Shown here: piece by piece, positions 1-11,000 of the stretch
Layout of the letters: the number at the start of each line of letters is the position of its first letter
How positions within the stretch are numbered: position 1 is the stretch's first letter
Translations under genes and position numbers: made by a program
Notes under the pieces: generated by a model
The model's database searches: none
Seen by the model: only the letters and a program-made list of their open reading frames with translations
Told to the model about the DNA's origin: nothing
Origin: Gracilaria gracilis
Taxonomy: Eukaryota > Rhodophyta > Florideophyceae > Gracilariales > Gracilariaceae
DNA: 64,000 bases
Assembly (NCBI GenBank): GCA_030374805.1
Contig: JARGSG010000224.1
Span: 62,001-126,000 of the forward strand
Reading direction: 5' to 3'

Positions 1-2
1 CT

Positions 3-785
3 CCGGCAGTTGAACCAACACCTTCAAGCTCACCTGAAGCCGCCACTGATTTGCTCGAGTCATTGATTGAACCAGCTCTTCAATCAGAGGGTTCAGAACT
101 GCTAGTCACATTTACTCTTGGCGTTTCGATTGCAGACGGAAACCCTTTGACACGAGAGATTACAAACGCAATCAAAGAGGTTAGCAGAGAAAGTATTGAT
201 GGAGAGTTGGAATTGGCTGTTACCGATGTCCGAGAAGAGGCCATCAACACGCGTCAGTCTAACCCTGCTTCGGAATATACCATGGATCTCCAGGTTCTGT
301 ACGAAGCGGACCAAGACAGTGAGCGTTCGCGAGATCAGTTTTCGCAGTTTGTCAATGATGGAGACATGAATGAAGAGCTGAGGGATGACGGATTTGAAGG
401 CGTGAATGTCTCTCTTTCACAGGAGACTAGAGGTGTAGCGGCAGCTGAAACAGCTTCGTTAACTCAAACATCGACTATTGTCGGTGTCATAGTTGGCTGC
501 GTTCTGTTCTTAATGGTGATGGTGGCAATTGTAGCCTTTTATGTCATGCGACGCAATCGCAGTGAGGCCGACGACTTCGACGCACCTCCCCCCACCATGA
601 CCGAGTCTGAAATGTCATCTGTTGTGGAAAGGACGGAGACTGCTGCCTCCATTGAATATTTGGATGATGATTCAACGTTCACAGCCGCTACGAGCCGTGC
701 GGGAGACAACCCAGACCAGATGGCTTATGTGAAGGATGCCTTTGGTCGTGGCACAGATGGTGCTCATGGAACAACCTCTCTTTGA
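3..785 (+). CDS. Partial single-pass (type I) membrane protein, cut by left window edge
   Basis: The frame is open to the first bases of the window, so the N-terminus lies outside and about 260 residues are seen. After a Pro/Ser/Glu-rich stretch comes an alternating strand/helix domain of about 120 residues (roughly 75-420 in the window). One strongly hydrophobic segment follows (about 475-545), then basic residues (MRRNR) and a Ser/Thr/Glu-rich tail of about 70 residues. This is a type I plasma-membrane layout with a folded ectodomain and short cytoplasmic tail. The ectodomain pattern resembles that of the convergent gene at 1134-2843, which has the same order of parts, so the two are probably paralogs. 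The ectodomain loosely recalls SEA-type juxtamembrane domains, but I cannot assign a family. Function unknown. Confidence 0.7.
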   Translation, partial: PAVEPTPSSSPEAATDLLESLIEPALQSEGSELLVTFTLGVSIADGNPLTREITNAIKEVSRESIDGELELAVTDVREEAINTRQSNPASEYTMDLQVLYEADQDSERSRDQFSQFVNDGDMNEELRDDGFEGVNVSLSQETRGVAAAETASLTQTSTIVGVIVGCVLFLMVMVAIVAFYVMRRNRSEADDFDAPPPTMTESEMSSVVERTETAASIEYLDDDSTFTAATSRAGDNPDQMAYVKDAFGRGTDGAHGTTSL

Positions 786-1133
786 ACTCAGAACTTGCTC
801 ATGTCCTGACGCCGTCAGGACTATTCTACTTGTGCTGCTGTCTTCTTTTTTTGTTTTAACTGTAAAGGATCCGTATCTTACTTGAGCCCGTCGAAGAATC
901 GATTGTCGGGGGCTTTGACGAGGGCAAACCAATAAATTGTAATCCAACGATATGTCTTGGATGTCTTGTTTACTTTCTTCCCAGAATACCAAAATGCTTT
1001 TGTGTCCAAAAAAAATGGTTACATGATCAACATAGCGAGAAAAAAGCGTCTGAGAGATAAACCATGGGATAATGCTGACGAGTGGTTTCTCTCGCTTCCT
1101 TTGTTAGTCTACTATTCAATGTTTCTGAGCGAT
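786..1133. other. Gap between convergent genes (3' UTR region)
   Basis: Only 348 bp separate the two convergent stop codons. The stretch holds T-rich runs (near 842-858) and an AATAAA-like hexamer (near 930-935), plausible 3'-end processing signals for the left gene. No RNA or repeat seen. Confidence 0.4.
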
Positions 1134-2843
1134 TTACTCAAGTATTTCCACACGACTTTCTCGTTCAGCCGCGGCAGCTTGTTCGGCCCGCCAATCCAAA
1201 AGTCTTGATTGATTCCGTAGCATTGTTGCACCACGGGGATTAACCGGAGCTCCGGTCTGGAAGCGACTAGGCGTTGAGTCCGTTGTAGTCATCGAGTGAA
1301 AGGACGTAAGAGTGGGAGGTGCAAGTTCTTCTCCGTCGATTGTATGTCTTGGAGAGTTTGCCGATCGTTTCGCCAACACGAATGCAGCTACACACACAGC
1401 GACAACCGCCACAAACCCGAGGCCTGTGCCCAGAATTAGCCATATGTTTCTCTTACGGTTGCTTCCTGTGGCATTGGTCGTTGATTCAGATGCCAGTGGC
1501 TCAGCTCCTGTGGCCGCGTTTTCGTTCGATGTAGGTTGTCCCTCTGCGCTGACTGCTCCGATATCTTCGATTGTGACCCTTGGTTTGTCTTGAACATCGC
1601 GTTGTATTTCATTAAAGACAGAGACAGAGATGTCGTCAGTTGCAAGAGCGGAACGCAGAAATGATTCGAGTCCGCCAGTGAAAATTTGCTCCTGCAAGCG
1701 CTTCACATCACCGTTAAGATCGACGCTCGATAGCACGCCCTGGTACTTGAGAGCCCATACAAAGAATGTTGTGCCTCTTTCTTTGATCTCTTCGGCAGCG
1801 GACACGAAAACCGGCTTCCAGTTTTCAGAAGCGGTCCCTGTCTCACTTCCTAGATATTCTCGGACAAATGTGTCGAAGTCCTGAGATACAGTTGTAACAG
1901 ACGTGCTCCTCACCGATATATCAATCTCAACTCGGGACGCTTCGCTTTGCGGTGTGGTGTCAACCGCGAGAAGTGCAACTGCCTCAGGAGACACCTCCGT
2001 GGAAGCTTCAGATGGCGCAGGAGTTGGAGACCCAGGATTGTCGGTGCTGCCATCAGATGTGCTGCCGTCGCCCTCTAAGGAAGGAAGAATTTCAAAGATG
2101 GAACCATTATCCGCAATTGAAGGGGAAGGCTCGGGGTCGTCCTCTTCCGTCAACTGTTCATTCGGGGTCCGATTCGCTTCGCCTTCAGAACTATCAATAT
2201 GGAACCCAGCTTCCTGGATCGAAGAAGTTGCTTGCGCTCTGGTGCCATTTGGTCCGTTGTCTTCACCGACGTCTCCTTCTTCAGGAGAGGGATTAATGTC
2301 ATCGTCAGTTTCCACAGACCCGCTAGGACTGGAAACAGTCGCGCCGTTCGTCGCAGGAGCAGGCGCACTATCTAAGTGGCCATCGCCGCTTTGCTCGACA
2401 GTGGAAGAATTGTCAGAGTTGACGACAAGAACAGGCCCGTCTTCAAACGGCGAGGGTTGAAGTTGCTCTTCCAGCACAATTTCGGTGACTTGCTCTGGCG
2501 TGCTCTCGGGCACTGAAGACTGCTGCTGCGCATCAAGAGCAGGAGTGAGCGCGGTGGGCTGCAAAAAAGAGAAGAAATCATCCAAGCCGTCGCTTGTTTC
2601 GCTGTCAGCGGGCTGACGCAAGACGGATTTCAGCGGTGCAGGTGGGTGTTCGCCTCGAAGCAAGCGGGGCGTTGGCGGGTGGAGCGGGCTGTTGTTGTTG
2701 CTGTACACATGTGAAGTTTCAGGCGGTGTGGGATCGGAGAGTTGGTTTGGGCGGGGTTGACGAAGCACAGCGGCGCGAGCCGAAATGAGGATGGCGACTA
2801 TCGGTACGAGAAGGAACGCTGAACGAGGGAGGCACGGTGGCAT
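1134..2843 (-). CDS. Secreted/type I membrane protein with acidic Ser/Pro-rich ectodomain
   Basis: The frame is open further upstream, but the ATG at 2843 is preferred because it begins a clear signal peptide (basic/Pro start, hydrophobic core, ending ISARAA). This gives 569 residues. The order is signal peptide (about 1-25), a long low-complexity region rich in Ser, Glu, Asp and Pro with several N-glycosylation sequons (about 30-300), a folded domain of about 120 residues (about 310-430), a transmembrane helix with core WLILGTGLGFVAVVAVCVAA, and a Ser/Thr-rich tail of about 75 residues. The folded domain and tail match the layout of the convergent gene ending at 785. It is probably a cell-surface glycoprotein; no enzyme motif is visible. 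Upstream codons in the open frame are Pro/Ser/Leu-rich and look non-coding. Confidence 0.7.
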   Translation of the reverse strand: MPPCLPRSAFLLVPIVAILISARAAVLRQPRPNQLSDPTPPETSHVYSNNNSPLHPPTPRLLRGEHPPAPLKSVLRQPADSETSDGLDDFFSFLQPTALTPALDAQQQSSVPESTPEQVTEIVLEEQLQPSPFEDGPVLVVNSDNSSTVEQSGDGHLDSAPAPATNGATVSSPSGSVETDDDINPSPEEGDVGEDNGPNGTRAQATSSIQEAGFHIDSSEGEANRTPNEQLTEEDDPEPSPSIADNGSIFEILPSLEGDGSTSDGSTDNPGSPTPAPSEASTEVSPEAVALLAVDTTPQSEASRVEIDISVRSTSVTTVSQDFDTFVREYLGSETGTASENWKPVFVSAAEEIKERGTTFFVWALKYQGVLSSVDLNGDVKRLQEQIFTGGLESFLRSALATDDISVSVFNEIQRDVQDKPRVTIEDIGAVSAEGQPTSNENAATGAEPLASESTTNATGSNRKRNIWLILGTGLGFVAVVAVCVAAFVLAKRSANSPRHTIDGEELAPPTLTSFHSMTTTDSTPSRFQTGAPVNPRGATMLRNQSRLLDWRAEQAAAAERESRVEILE

Positions 2844-4077
2844 TATACAAGAACGGAGCGTGAGCAACGCTTCCGCTCGGAAAGGAAGACGGAGTGGAAG
2901 GAGGCTTTGAGGAAAGGCTGGAGCAAATAGAAACGGATGTGAATGAGTAAAGCTAACGGCACTAGGCTGCACGTTGACAAAAAGTAACAGCAATGGATGT
3001 GACAGAGAAGCAAGCAAGTATGACAGTGGGTGCGCCGACAAGAAGGGTGGCACACTAGCCGTGTGCGGAAGGTACAGCGCGCAAAAGAAGGCGGTATAGT
3101 GACAGCAGATGGCGGCAGCAAAAGCAGTGCAAGCGGCACCAACGGTACACGGAAGGACGGCAGAGAAACAGCGGCGCCAAATAGACGAAGCGGGCCCGCT
3201 TGACGGGCACGACGGGGTAGAAAAGGCAAAAAGCGAAGGCGGACTTGACAAGCGCGAATTGAAGGCGAAGAGCGCGCGAGCAAAGCAAGCACGCAGGAGC
3301 AAGAGTAGATAACCTTACTGCAGCAGTGTGAGATGTGGCGGGGCCTGCGAAACAGTGCGACTGTAGCGGGCAAACGACGTTTGGGCGCTGGCGGCTTGGA
3401 AGGCGGCGCACAGAACAAGCCACGTTGGCGAAGGCCGTTTCAAAACACGCAGCCTCACGACGAAGATGCGCCGCGGCGCCCGTGCGCGACGCGAGAAGCG
3501 GCGGCTTGAGCGACGCGGTGCATCTCGCAGACGCGCGTTGCAAGCGTTGGCAGAATGCCTCCCACGGAGGCGTCTCGCACCGAAGTGCGCGCTGGGCGGG
3601 CGGTCGACGCGGTCGCGTTCGACAAAAGCGGCGTCGGTATCATGACGATGCGCAGGTCATCGCACACGCGGCGCACCGAAGCAGCTGTAGAGCTACATCA
3701 TGTGAAAGATACATGTCGTACTGCCACCGAGTATCATACCCTTGTATCTTATCTATCGGAGATGCGCTTGGCGCTTATAGATATGGCGTGCGGCGGTGGC
3801 AGCAGCCGCTGGACGTGCTCTCGCCATCGCCATGCGCGACAAGCACACGCGCCGTGACCACACGTGACGTGACGCGCGCGCATTTACAGCGGCGCCACGT
3901 GGAGGTTGCGCGCGAGCGCGCGTGTCACATGCGACGTGGATTTGCGTTGGGCGCGCGACGATCTCGAGTGTTTGCAAACGCGCCGTTTTTCGGTTCACTT
4001 GACGTCGGGTCGGCGCCAGGCCTTCGCGAAGGCGTCGCTGCTTTCGCCGTAGCCGCGCCTGCGCCTCCGCCGCTGCG
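2844..4077. promoter_or_regulatory. Divergent intergenic region with two CACGTG motifs
   Basis: This 1.2-kb GC-rich region separates the surface-protein gene (-) and the GH16 gene (+), so it should hold both promoters. Two perfect CACGTG (G-box/E-box) hexamers lie at 3861-3866 and 3896-3901, 35 bp apart, within 220 bp of the GH16 start. The first is followed directly by ACGTGACG, a bZIP-like core. Binding is inference from motif type only. Long frames here are GC-skew artefacts. Confidence 0.35.
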
Positions 4078-4887
4078 ATGCGAAAGCGCCGACGCGTGGG
4101 CGCGCTGGTGGCGGCGCTGGTGGCGTGCGCCGCGCTGGTGGCGAGCGCGCGCAACGAGCAGTGCGAGGTGCCGGACCACTGCCGCTTCGTGGAGCGCTTC
4201 GCGACGCGCAACGAGCGGCGGTGGGAGGTGGAGCACGGCTGGGCGAACGAGCTGCCGTTCAACGGCGGCTGGACGCGGCGCAACGTGATGTTCGACGCGC
4301 GCAACCAGCAGCTGGTGCTGTCCATCTCGGACGAGCCGGTGGCGGGAAAGCCCTTCGCCGCCGGGCAGCTGGCCAGCCGCCGCTGGCACCCGTACGGCTG
4401 CTACGAGGTGCGCATGCAGCCGGCGCGCCATCCCGGCGTCGTCTCCGCCTTCTTCTCGCTCACGGGCGAGTTTGACCGCGCGCCGGGCGCCGCCGCCGAC
4501 CACAACGAGGTGGACGTGGAGTTTGTGTGGCGCGACGATCCGGAGCGCGTCGTGCTGTCCACCAACTACTTCACGGCCGGCCGCGGCGGCCACGAGCTGG
4601 AGGTGGCGCTGCCAAGCGACGCGCACCGCAGCATGCATAACTACGCCTTCCGCTGGAACAGCTCGGGCGTGGAGTGGTTCGTGGACGGCGTCAGCGTGCG
4701 CTCCGCCTCCTGGATGACGCCCAAGCTGCGCCGTAGCCCGCACAAGATCTTCCTCAACATGTGGCCCGTGCACGACAACGTCGCCGACTGGGCGGGCCGC
4801 TTCCGTTACGACCGCCGCCTCTTCACATTCGTGGACGCCGTGCGCTTTGCCAGCGGCGAGCAATGCGCCATAATAAACCACTTTTGA
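4078..4887 (+). CDS. Secreted glycoside hydrolase family 16 (beta-glucanase/XTH-like)
   Basis: 269 residues, matching the size of a single GH16 domain. An Arg-rich start and hydrophobic segment (about 7-23, Ala/Val/Leu) form a signal peptide. The GH16 hallmark E-x-D-x-E is present as E144-V-D146-V-E148, giving nucleophile, assisting Asp and acid/base. The flanks also fit the fold: GQLASRRWHPYGCYEVR before the motif, and YAFRWNSSGVEWFVDG plus a late MWPVHD after it, as in lichenases and xyloglucan endotransglucosylases. GH16 enzymes cleave beta-1,3 or beta-1,4 glucans or galactans; the substrate cannot be read from sequence alone. It probably acts on cell-wall or storage polysaccharide outside the cell. 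The coding GC is far above most neighbours, which could mean transfer or simply local composition. The next gene follows on the same strand. Confidence 0.9.
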   Translation: MRKRRRVGALVAALVACAALVASARNEQCEVPDHCRFVERFATRNERRWEVEHGWANELPFNGGWTRRNVMFDARNQQLVLSISDEPVAGKPFAAGQLASRRWHPYGCYEVRMQPARHPGVVSAFFSLTGEFDRAPGAAADHNEVDVEFVWRDDPERVVLSTNYFTAGRGGHELEVALPSDAHRSMHNYAFRWNSSGVEWFVDGVSVRSASWMTPKLRRSPHKIFLNMWPVHDNVADWAGRFRYDRRLFTFVDAVRFASGEQCAIINHF

Positions 4888-5268
4888 AAACTGCGCGCGC
4901 CGCCGCCGACGGCCGGCTGCGTCGGGTGGACGTGCCCGTGGTACCAACGGTAGCCTTCTCGCGCTGCAGACGGCTGTACAGTACGACGCCGCCGTCCCGC
5001 TGCGCGAAGCGCAACAACATGTGTGAGCTGATGAATGTCATCCATTGAATGAATGATGCACGACATGATGATGATGATGAAGGGCGCGCCACGTTGCGCG
5101 CCGCATCGCGTGTCACGTTTCAAATTAAAAGCGCCGCGCGCGGGGGCGCGTGCGCCGGTGGCAGGCGCATGGGGCTCTCAAAAGCGTTTACCCAACGGCA
5201 CGGAGCGGCGCCTCGTTTGCATCACGCGCGTCGCCGCCGTTTTGCTTGCCCGCCGCAGCATCCGCCTC

Positions 5269-6651
5269 ATGGCGCCGTCCGTCGTGGCGCCGTTCGCCTT
5301 GTCGCCATCGCTTGTCGCCGTCCTTGCCGCGTGGCTGTGCGTGGCCGCCGCCTCGCCCGCCCCGCCCAGCACCTGCCCCGTCGTGCTGCCCAGCTCTGAG
5401 CGAGAGCGCTTTCACGCGCCGCCTTCGCCTTCGCGACATCGCGTCATTGGCGGCATTCCCGTGCAGCCTACTACGCAGTCGTATCTGGTCTCGTTGTCCA
5501 ATCGTAACAATACCTTCGTGTGCTCGGGCTCGCTTATCTCCCCCCGCTGGGTGCTTACCGCCGCCCATTGCCAGGTTACCGTGCAATGGCGCGCGCGCCT
5601 TGCGCCTTCCTCCGCTACTTCTGGCTCCTCCATCCCCATCTTTCGCGTCATCAATCACCCCAGCTACGTGTTTGGCCGCGTCGATTCGCCCGGCGATTTG
5701 GCGCTCATACAGCTTGCGACCGATGCGCCGCTCGACACCACCACCACCATCGCCATCAACGTCAACACCACCTTTCCCGTCGCCGGCTCGTTTGCCCGCT
5801 CCAGTGGCTATGGTCGCACGCGCGTGCACTCGGGAAGCAGTAACCCAAAGCCCAATCAGGTGGATACCCCGGTCAACAGCCCCGTTCGCTGCCGACAGAT
5901 ATACCGCGGCTACCTTGATATTCGCGACAACCTCTTCATTTGCGCCGGCTATTCCAAGCACCAATGCCACGCCGACTCGTGCAACGGCGACTCGGGCGGG
6001 CCCTTGGTGCAGTACGATCACCTTGGACAGCCTGTGCAGATTGGCGTCACGTCGTTTGGCCTGCGATGCGGCGACAATGGCGTGCCTGGCGTGTACATCA
6101 GACTGTCGTCCTATATTCAATGGATGGCAGAGAACAGCGTTGAGTTCACCACCTCCTCTAGCGTCATTCCCACCTTTGCTGCAGGCAGTTCTGAGGCCGC
6201 AAGTGACCAGCCGTCCACCACTATACAGGATTCGCAAGTGGGCTTCCCGACATTTCCGCGTCGCAAAAATACCCTTGTCATCTCCACCGTTTGGTTCGCT
6301 GTCATCTGCGTCATTGCCGCCATCTCCTTGATTTCACTCATTATCTTATCTCTGGCATACGTTGCTGCCGGTCGCCGAGAATCGTCTACAACCCCTTCGG
6401 AATTGCCGCTACCACCTAATGATTCAGCTCCTGATTCGCTACCTCTCAGTCGCCATGCAGCCGCCGCTGATGTGTACCAACACGAAAGTGTGCAGCGAGC
6501 GATACTGTTACTGCAATCAGTCATAAACGACGTGTCGCAACCGTCGCACAATTATTCTCCGGATCAGCATCAACTGCATGACAGTTTTGCACAATCGAAT
6601 TATGCTCACAGTCCTAGAGTCGAAGCTGAGCGTCCTGCTCAAGGCTCATAG
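5269..6651 (+). CDS. Membrane-anchored trypsin-like serine protease (S1A)
   Basis: The ATG at 5269 is chosen over the open upstream frame because it starts a signal peptide (Val/Leu/Ala-rich, about 5-29). The mature protein has 460 residues. A propeptide ends in HR58 followed by VIGG (59-62), the classic zymogen cleavage site. The catalytic triad is complete: H100 (LTAAHC), D143 (GDLALIQL) and S242 (CNGDSGGP). D236 in the S1 pocket position predicts cleavage after Arg/Lys. Conserved GVTSFGLRCGDNGVPGVY follows. Beyond the domain is a Ser/Thr stalk, a transmembrane helix (about 334-363) and a cytoplasmic tail of about 95 residues. A tethered trypsin is well known in animals but less usual elsewhere. 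The first half is GC-rich like the GH16 gene, and the tail is much closer to window average. Confidence 0.9.
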   Translation: MAPSVVAPFALSPSLVAVLAAWLCVAAASPAPPSTCPVVLPSSERERFHAPPSPSRHRVIGGIPVQPTTQSYLVSLSNRNNTFVCSGSLISPRWVLTAAHCQVTVQWRARLAPSSATSGSSIPIFRVINHPSYVFGRVDSPGDLALIQLATDAPLDTTTTIAINVNTTFPVAGSFARSSGYGRTRVHSGSSNPKPNQVDTPVNSPVRCRQIYRGYLDIRDNLFICAGYSKHQCHADSCNGDSGGPLVQYDHLGQPVQIGVTSFGLRCGDNGVPGVYIRLSSYIQWMAENSVEFTTSSSVIPTFAAGSSEAASDQPSTTIQDSQVGFPTFPRRKNTLVISTVWFAVICVIAAISLISLIILSLAYVAAGRRESSTTPSELPLPPNDSAPDSLPLSRHAAAADVYQHESVQRAILLLQSVINDVSQPSHNYSPDQHQLHDSFAQSNYAHSPRVEAERPAQGS

Positions 6652-7493
6652 CTTTCGCCACTCCCATTTCGTAGCTTAGTACTTTAGAAACGTCATGACA
6701 ACTGTAGATCTCCCTTTTTTTTTTTTGCTGACATAGATTTGCTGAACAACTTTAGTTCTCACCAAGACCTTACCTTTTCCAACACTTTTAACCTAACTGT
6801 TGACATCCCAAGACGTAAAACATGACAGACTTCACATTCTCATCTACCATGACAATATAGTTCTCGACCATGCCCCTCTCTTAACTGAATTATAAGAAGC
6901 TATCAAGTCTTTCTTCAAAAGGCATCACCCGCTGCACCGTTTCTACAACCTTCTCAGACAACCATGGTTTCCATAATGCCCTCGCTCCTCGAAAAGTCAA
7001 ATACCATGGAAATAGTCAGTGAAAGACGTTGCAAGAACCCTTATCATACAGTATTGCAAAGCCTTGGGTATGAACGCAAGTCAGGCGGGTGAGTGTTCTA
7101 TGACGAATGGCGGCCATGGACATTGAAAGCACCCCGCTTCTATCATGGTATCTGTCATCATACCAACATTAGACATGGTAGTAAACACAACAGTGCTGAG
7201 AACACAGTCGGACGGCCGAGATACCGTCCAAGTTTGTATCATACAAATGGGGCAATATGATAAAATGACGCCATGCTTCTGGATGAGCTCTTGGTGGCCA
7301 CTTCGCGGTTTTGATAGAATTGTTTTTGATCTCACCCATTCACCTTCGCCCCTTCAGACCAGGTGACTTCCTACCATAACTTAATGCCTTCTCGGCGAAT
7401 GCCTACACGCTGCCAATTATGTCGACGAGGTTCACCCCACCAGCGCGGTTGCCCTGTCTATCGCGCAGGTCTTCGCGCGTGTCTTTCAACCAC
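6652..7493. other. Intergenic, no gene recognised
   Basis: AT-richer than the preceding genes, with a T-run near 6715-6725 just after the protease gene. A short frame near 7363-7490 contains a CX2CX5HX3C arrangement (CQLCRRGSPHQRGC) that looks like a zinc-knuckle scrap, cut by the TIR element that starts next. No convincing gene seen. Confidence 0.3.
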
Positions 7494-7641
7494 TAATGTC
7501 TATTCGACCGGAATTTTGACCTCATATGAGGTCAATTTCGCTCTTGAGAAATAATTGAAAATCAACCTTTTTGAATATTTGAAAATGAGCCACACAGAGA
7601 GCTGTATTGGGTACAGGAAGAAGTAAAAACTTTTCATAGTT

Positions 7642-8014
7642 TTTGACAATCGTTGCGCACTATGGTCGTCTTTACCGACTGATATTCGATACCCCCTCGA
7701 AGAAGGAGGGTCAGCATCTACGTCTATTCTCTAATTTAAGGGGTGAAGCGGAGCGTCGGCTCGCCGTCAGCAGTGAATACAGCCTGCGTTGCGTGTCAGA
7801 CAACAATTGGATTGGCGGGAACAGTGCCGCCTCCAGACCTGTGCAAAAGTAACCGTTAGACTAGGTTGAAGTGTGCGCCGCATCACTCTTCAATTGAGAC
7901 CTGTACGCACCCTGAACGAGAACTTGCATTTCCTGGCAGTACGGGCCACTTCTTGCCAGTCCAACACCACTCGCTGTCAGCTTATACTCAGCTTCGTAAG
8001 TGCACTTTGTTGCA
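7642..8014 (-). repeat. Left LTR (3' LTR) of the chromovirus
   Basis: About 373 bp, almost identical to 12440-12812 in the same orientation. On the minus strand it begins TGCAAC, next to the integrase end of the element. Confidence 0.9.
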
Positions 8015-11000
8015 CTCTTCACACCATCAAAAAGGATTGTGATTGCCACTAGCGTCAATGTAGATGTGTCAATATATTTTTCTCCTTGATATATCTTAAG
8101 AACTCTTCCGTTTTTGTTCCATCTTTATCGACAAAGTCCTTCGTTGGTTGCCAGGTGGCATCATGCAATGGAGCGCCCTTCATTAAGGTGAGCCATTGAT
8201 ACCCTCGCCCTCTTTTGCGGTGCGCCAAAATTCTTTCGACAACAAATAGCTCCTGGCCCTCAGACTCTCCAACTGCAACTGCCGCTTTTCGAATAGGCTG
8301 GGCTAGGTCTTCTGGCTGAGATTTGTAAGGGCTTGTAAAGGATACATGAATGACTGGATGAGTCTTAACGTTAGAAGGAAACTTCACACGAACAGCGTTT
8401 TTCCCGATCAATTCCTCAATCGCAAACGGTCCCATGCGACGAGCACTAAACTTTTCCTTTGGTTGAGCGCGTGAATAAAGATCTCTGAAGAGCTTCCGTG
8501 ATACCATCACTTTGTCTCCCACCACATATGACGGCTTTCTACACTTCATAAAGGATTCAGCAGACTGACGAGACTTGGCCAATCTGTGTGCGTATTGCGC
8601 GTCTTCAAGTACTGCTTGTAATCTAATCCGCAATGACTCCACACTTTCGACTGCAACCGGATCGCTATGAACGAAATCAATTGGACCTTTTGGATTCCAT
8701 CCAAGGTCTACCTCAAAAGGGGAAAAGCCGAGGTCTTCAGACTTTGACGAATTGTAAGCAAATTCTGCAGTAGGTAGAAGTAGGTCCCAATCATCTTGGT
8801 TGTATGAGCAGAAACATCTTATGTAATTCTCGACCATTCGATTCATCACCTCCGAAGCACCATCTGTCTGCGGATGTCTCGAGGAAGACATTCGCAGTCG
8901 AATACCGCATTTATCCATTAGCGTCTGCCAGAAAAGAGATACAAACTTTGGGTCCCTGTCGGATATGATTGAATCTGGTAGGCCATGTTGAGGAAATATG
9001 TGCGTGAGAAATGCTTGTGCAACGTCAGGAGCTTCATCAGTAATCTTTGATGAAATAAAATGAACCCTGCGAGACAACCTATCAACCCAAGTTGTTATGC
9101 TATCATAACCACGCTTTGTTGTAGGAAGCTTCACGATAAAATCAGTAGCAAGCATGCCCCACCTTCTTGTAGGTATAGGGAGGGCGGTTGGATCATTAAG
9201 TTGCATGCCTTGATGGTCCTTATTTCTCTGGCATTCATAACAACCTGCGCAATAATCTCGAACATCTTTCGTCTTATGTTTCCAGTGATAACACGTCAAC
9301 CGTTTCCAACGTCTTCGTAAAGGCAAAAATGTCCTGAAACCTTCGAGTCATGTGCAAGTTCCAAAAGCTTCTTTCGTGCGTTTCGTGGGACACAGCACTT
9401 TTCATTATACATAAGCTTCCATCCGTTCAAGTGAAACGATGGTAACAAAAGTTCTATTCTTTTCCTGGCTTTCTTGTCTTTTGGTAACTTCCCTTTCAGA
9501 GCGAGATAGATTTGGCCAAACATTTGGTCAGATGCGTAATCTCCAAAAGCTTCTTAGTATCGTTGACTTCTAAAACGAAGGTGTTGTTCATAGAAATAGT
9601 GTCTGGAATTCTAGATAGTGCATCACCCAATACATGTATGCGTCCTGGTTGGAGGCAAACTTCACGAATATTAAATGACGCCAATACTTCAAGCCAACGA
9701 GCTTCTCTACGATTAATGTTCTTCTTGTTGAAGAAGTTCTTCACCACCTGATTATCAGTAAGAACATCATAACTAGATCCCTCAATATAACATCGAAACC
9801 TCTGTAGGGCAAAGACAACTCCCAAAAGCTCTCGTTCATTAGCTGTATAGTTTTGTTCCGCAGATGTAAGTTTTCTTGACATATACGCAATGACCCGGTC
9901 GTGTTCATCCTCATCAAACTGTGTCAACGTTGCTCCAATGGCTAACTGAGATGCATCAATGTGAATCCTGAACGGCTTACTCCAATCTGGTGAGACAAGA
10001 ATAGGGGCAGTCATTAAAGCGGTTTTCAGGTCATCAAATGAACTCTGTGAGGACCCATCCCAAGATTGAATGCCCTTAGATTTCTGAGTGAGAGAGGTTA
10101 ACGGTGCTGCAATTGATGAATATCCCTTGATGAATCTCCTAAAAAACTGCACAAGGCCCAAAAAGCTTCGTAGTTCCGTCAACGTTCGAGGCCGTGGCCA
10201 GTTCTTTATAACTTCAACCTTGTTGGGATTAACCTCTAAACCTCGTTCGCTTACCAGTAGTCCGAGAAATTCCGTCTCCTTCGTCATGAAACTGCATTTC
10301 TTCGGAGATGCATACAGCTTGTGGCTCCGAAGGCGCGATAATACCGCTCGGATGTGCTCTAAGTGTTCTTCACGGCTTTGGCTGTAAATAAGAAGGTCGT
10401 CAATGTATACGACCACGAACTCATCAATATACTCATACAATACACGGTTCATCAGGGTTTGGAAGGTAGCAGGAGCATTGCGCAAACCCATGGGCATTAC
10501 CATGTACTCAAACTGTCCGTACTTAGTATTAAATGCCGTTTTCTCGATATCTTCAGGTCGCATTCGAATTTGATGAAAGCCGGTCTTTAGATCCAGCTTT
10601 GAAAAGTATTTGGCCTTTCCGAGGCGATCAAACATTTCGTCACATCGTGGCAAGGGAGCGTTGTTACGCTTTGTTATCCTGTTCAAGGCACGGTAGTCTA
10701 CTACTCCACGAAGCTCACGCCCTGGTTCTTTCACGAAGAATAATGGTGACCCATAAGGAGAGTGACTTCGCCTAATCTTACCGGCCTTAAGCAACTTTTC
10801 GATGTACTTCTTTGCCGCGAGCAGTTCTGCCGGGGAGAGCTGGTATAACGACCTGTGCGGGGGTCGAACTCCCGGTTCAGTTTCGATCGCATGGTCTACT
10901 TCTCGAGGTGGTGGAAGTCCATCAGGTAGTTCTTCTTGGAAAACGTCTTCAAACTCATTGAGTAACGAGCACAAGTCCTTGTCATCTTCTTCTAGTAATT

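Noticed and set aside
1903-2460. 185-codon plus-strand frame within the surface-protein gene
   Set aside because: Mirror of the Ser/Pro/Glu-rich minus-strand coding sequence; no independent support.
3335-4288. Long plus-strand frame rich in Arg/Ala overlapping the GH16 gene
   Set aside because: GC-skew shadow: it overlaps the GH16 start in another frame, has biased composition (Arg, Ala, Trp) and no domain.
3925-4947. 340-codon minus-strand frame opposite the GH16 gene
   Set aside because: Antisense shadow of a GC-rich gene; His/Val/Ala/Arg-biased, no motif.
5188-6237. 349-codon minus-strand frame opposite the trypsin gene
   Set aside because: Antisense shadow; composition biased and no conserved motif, while the plus strand has a full protease.
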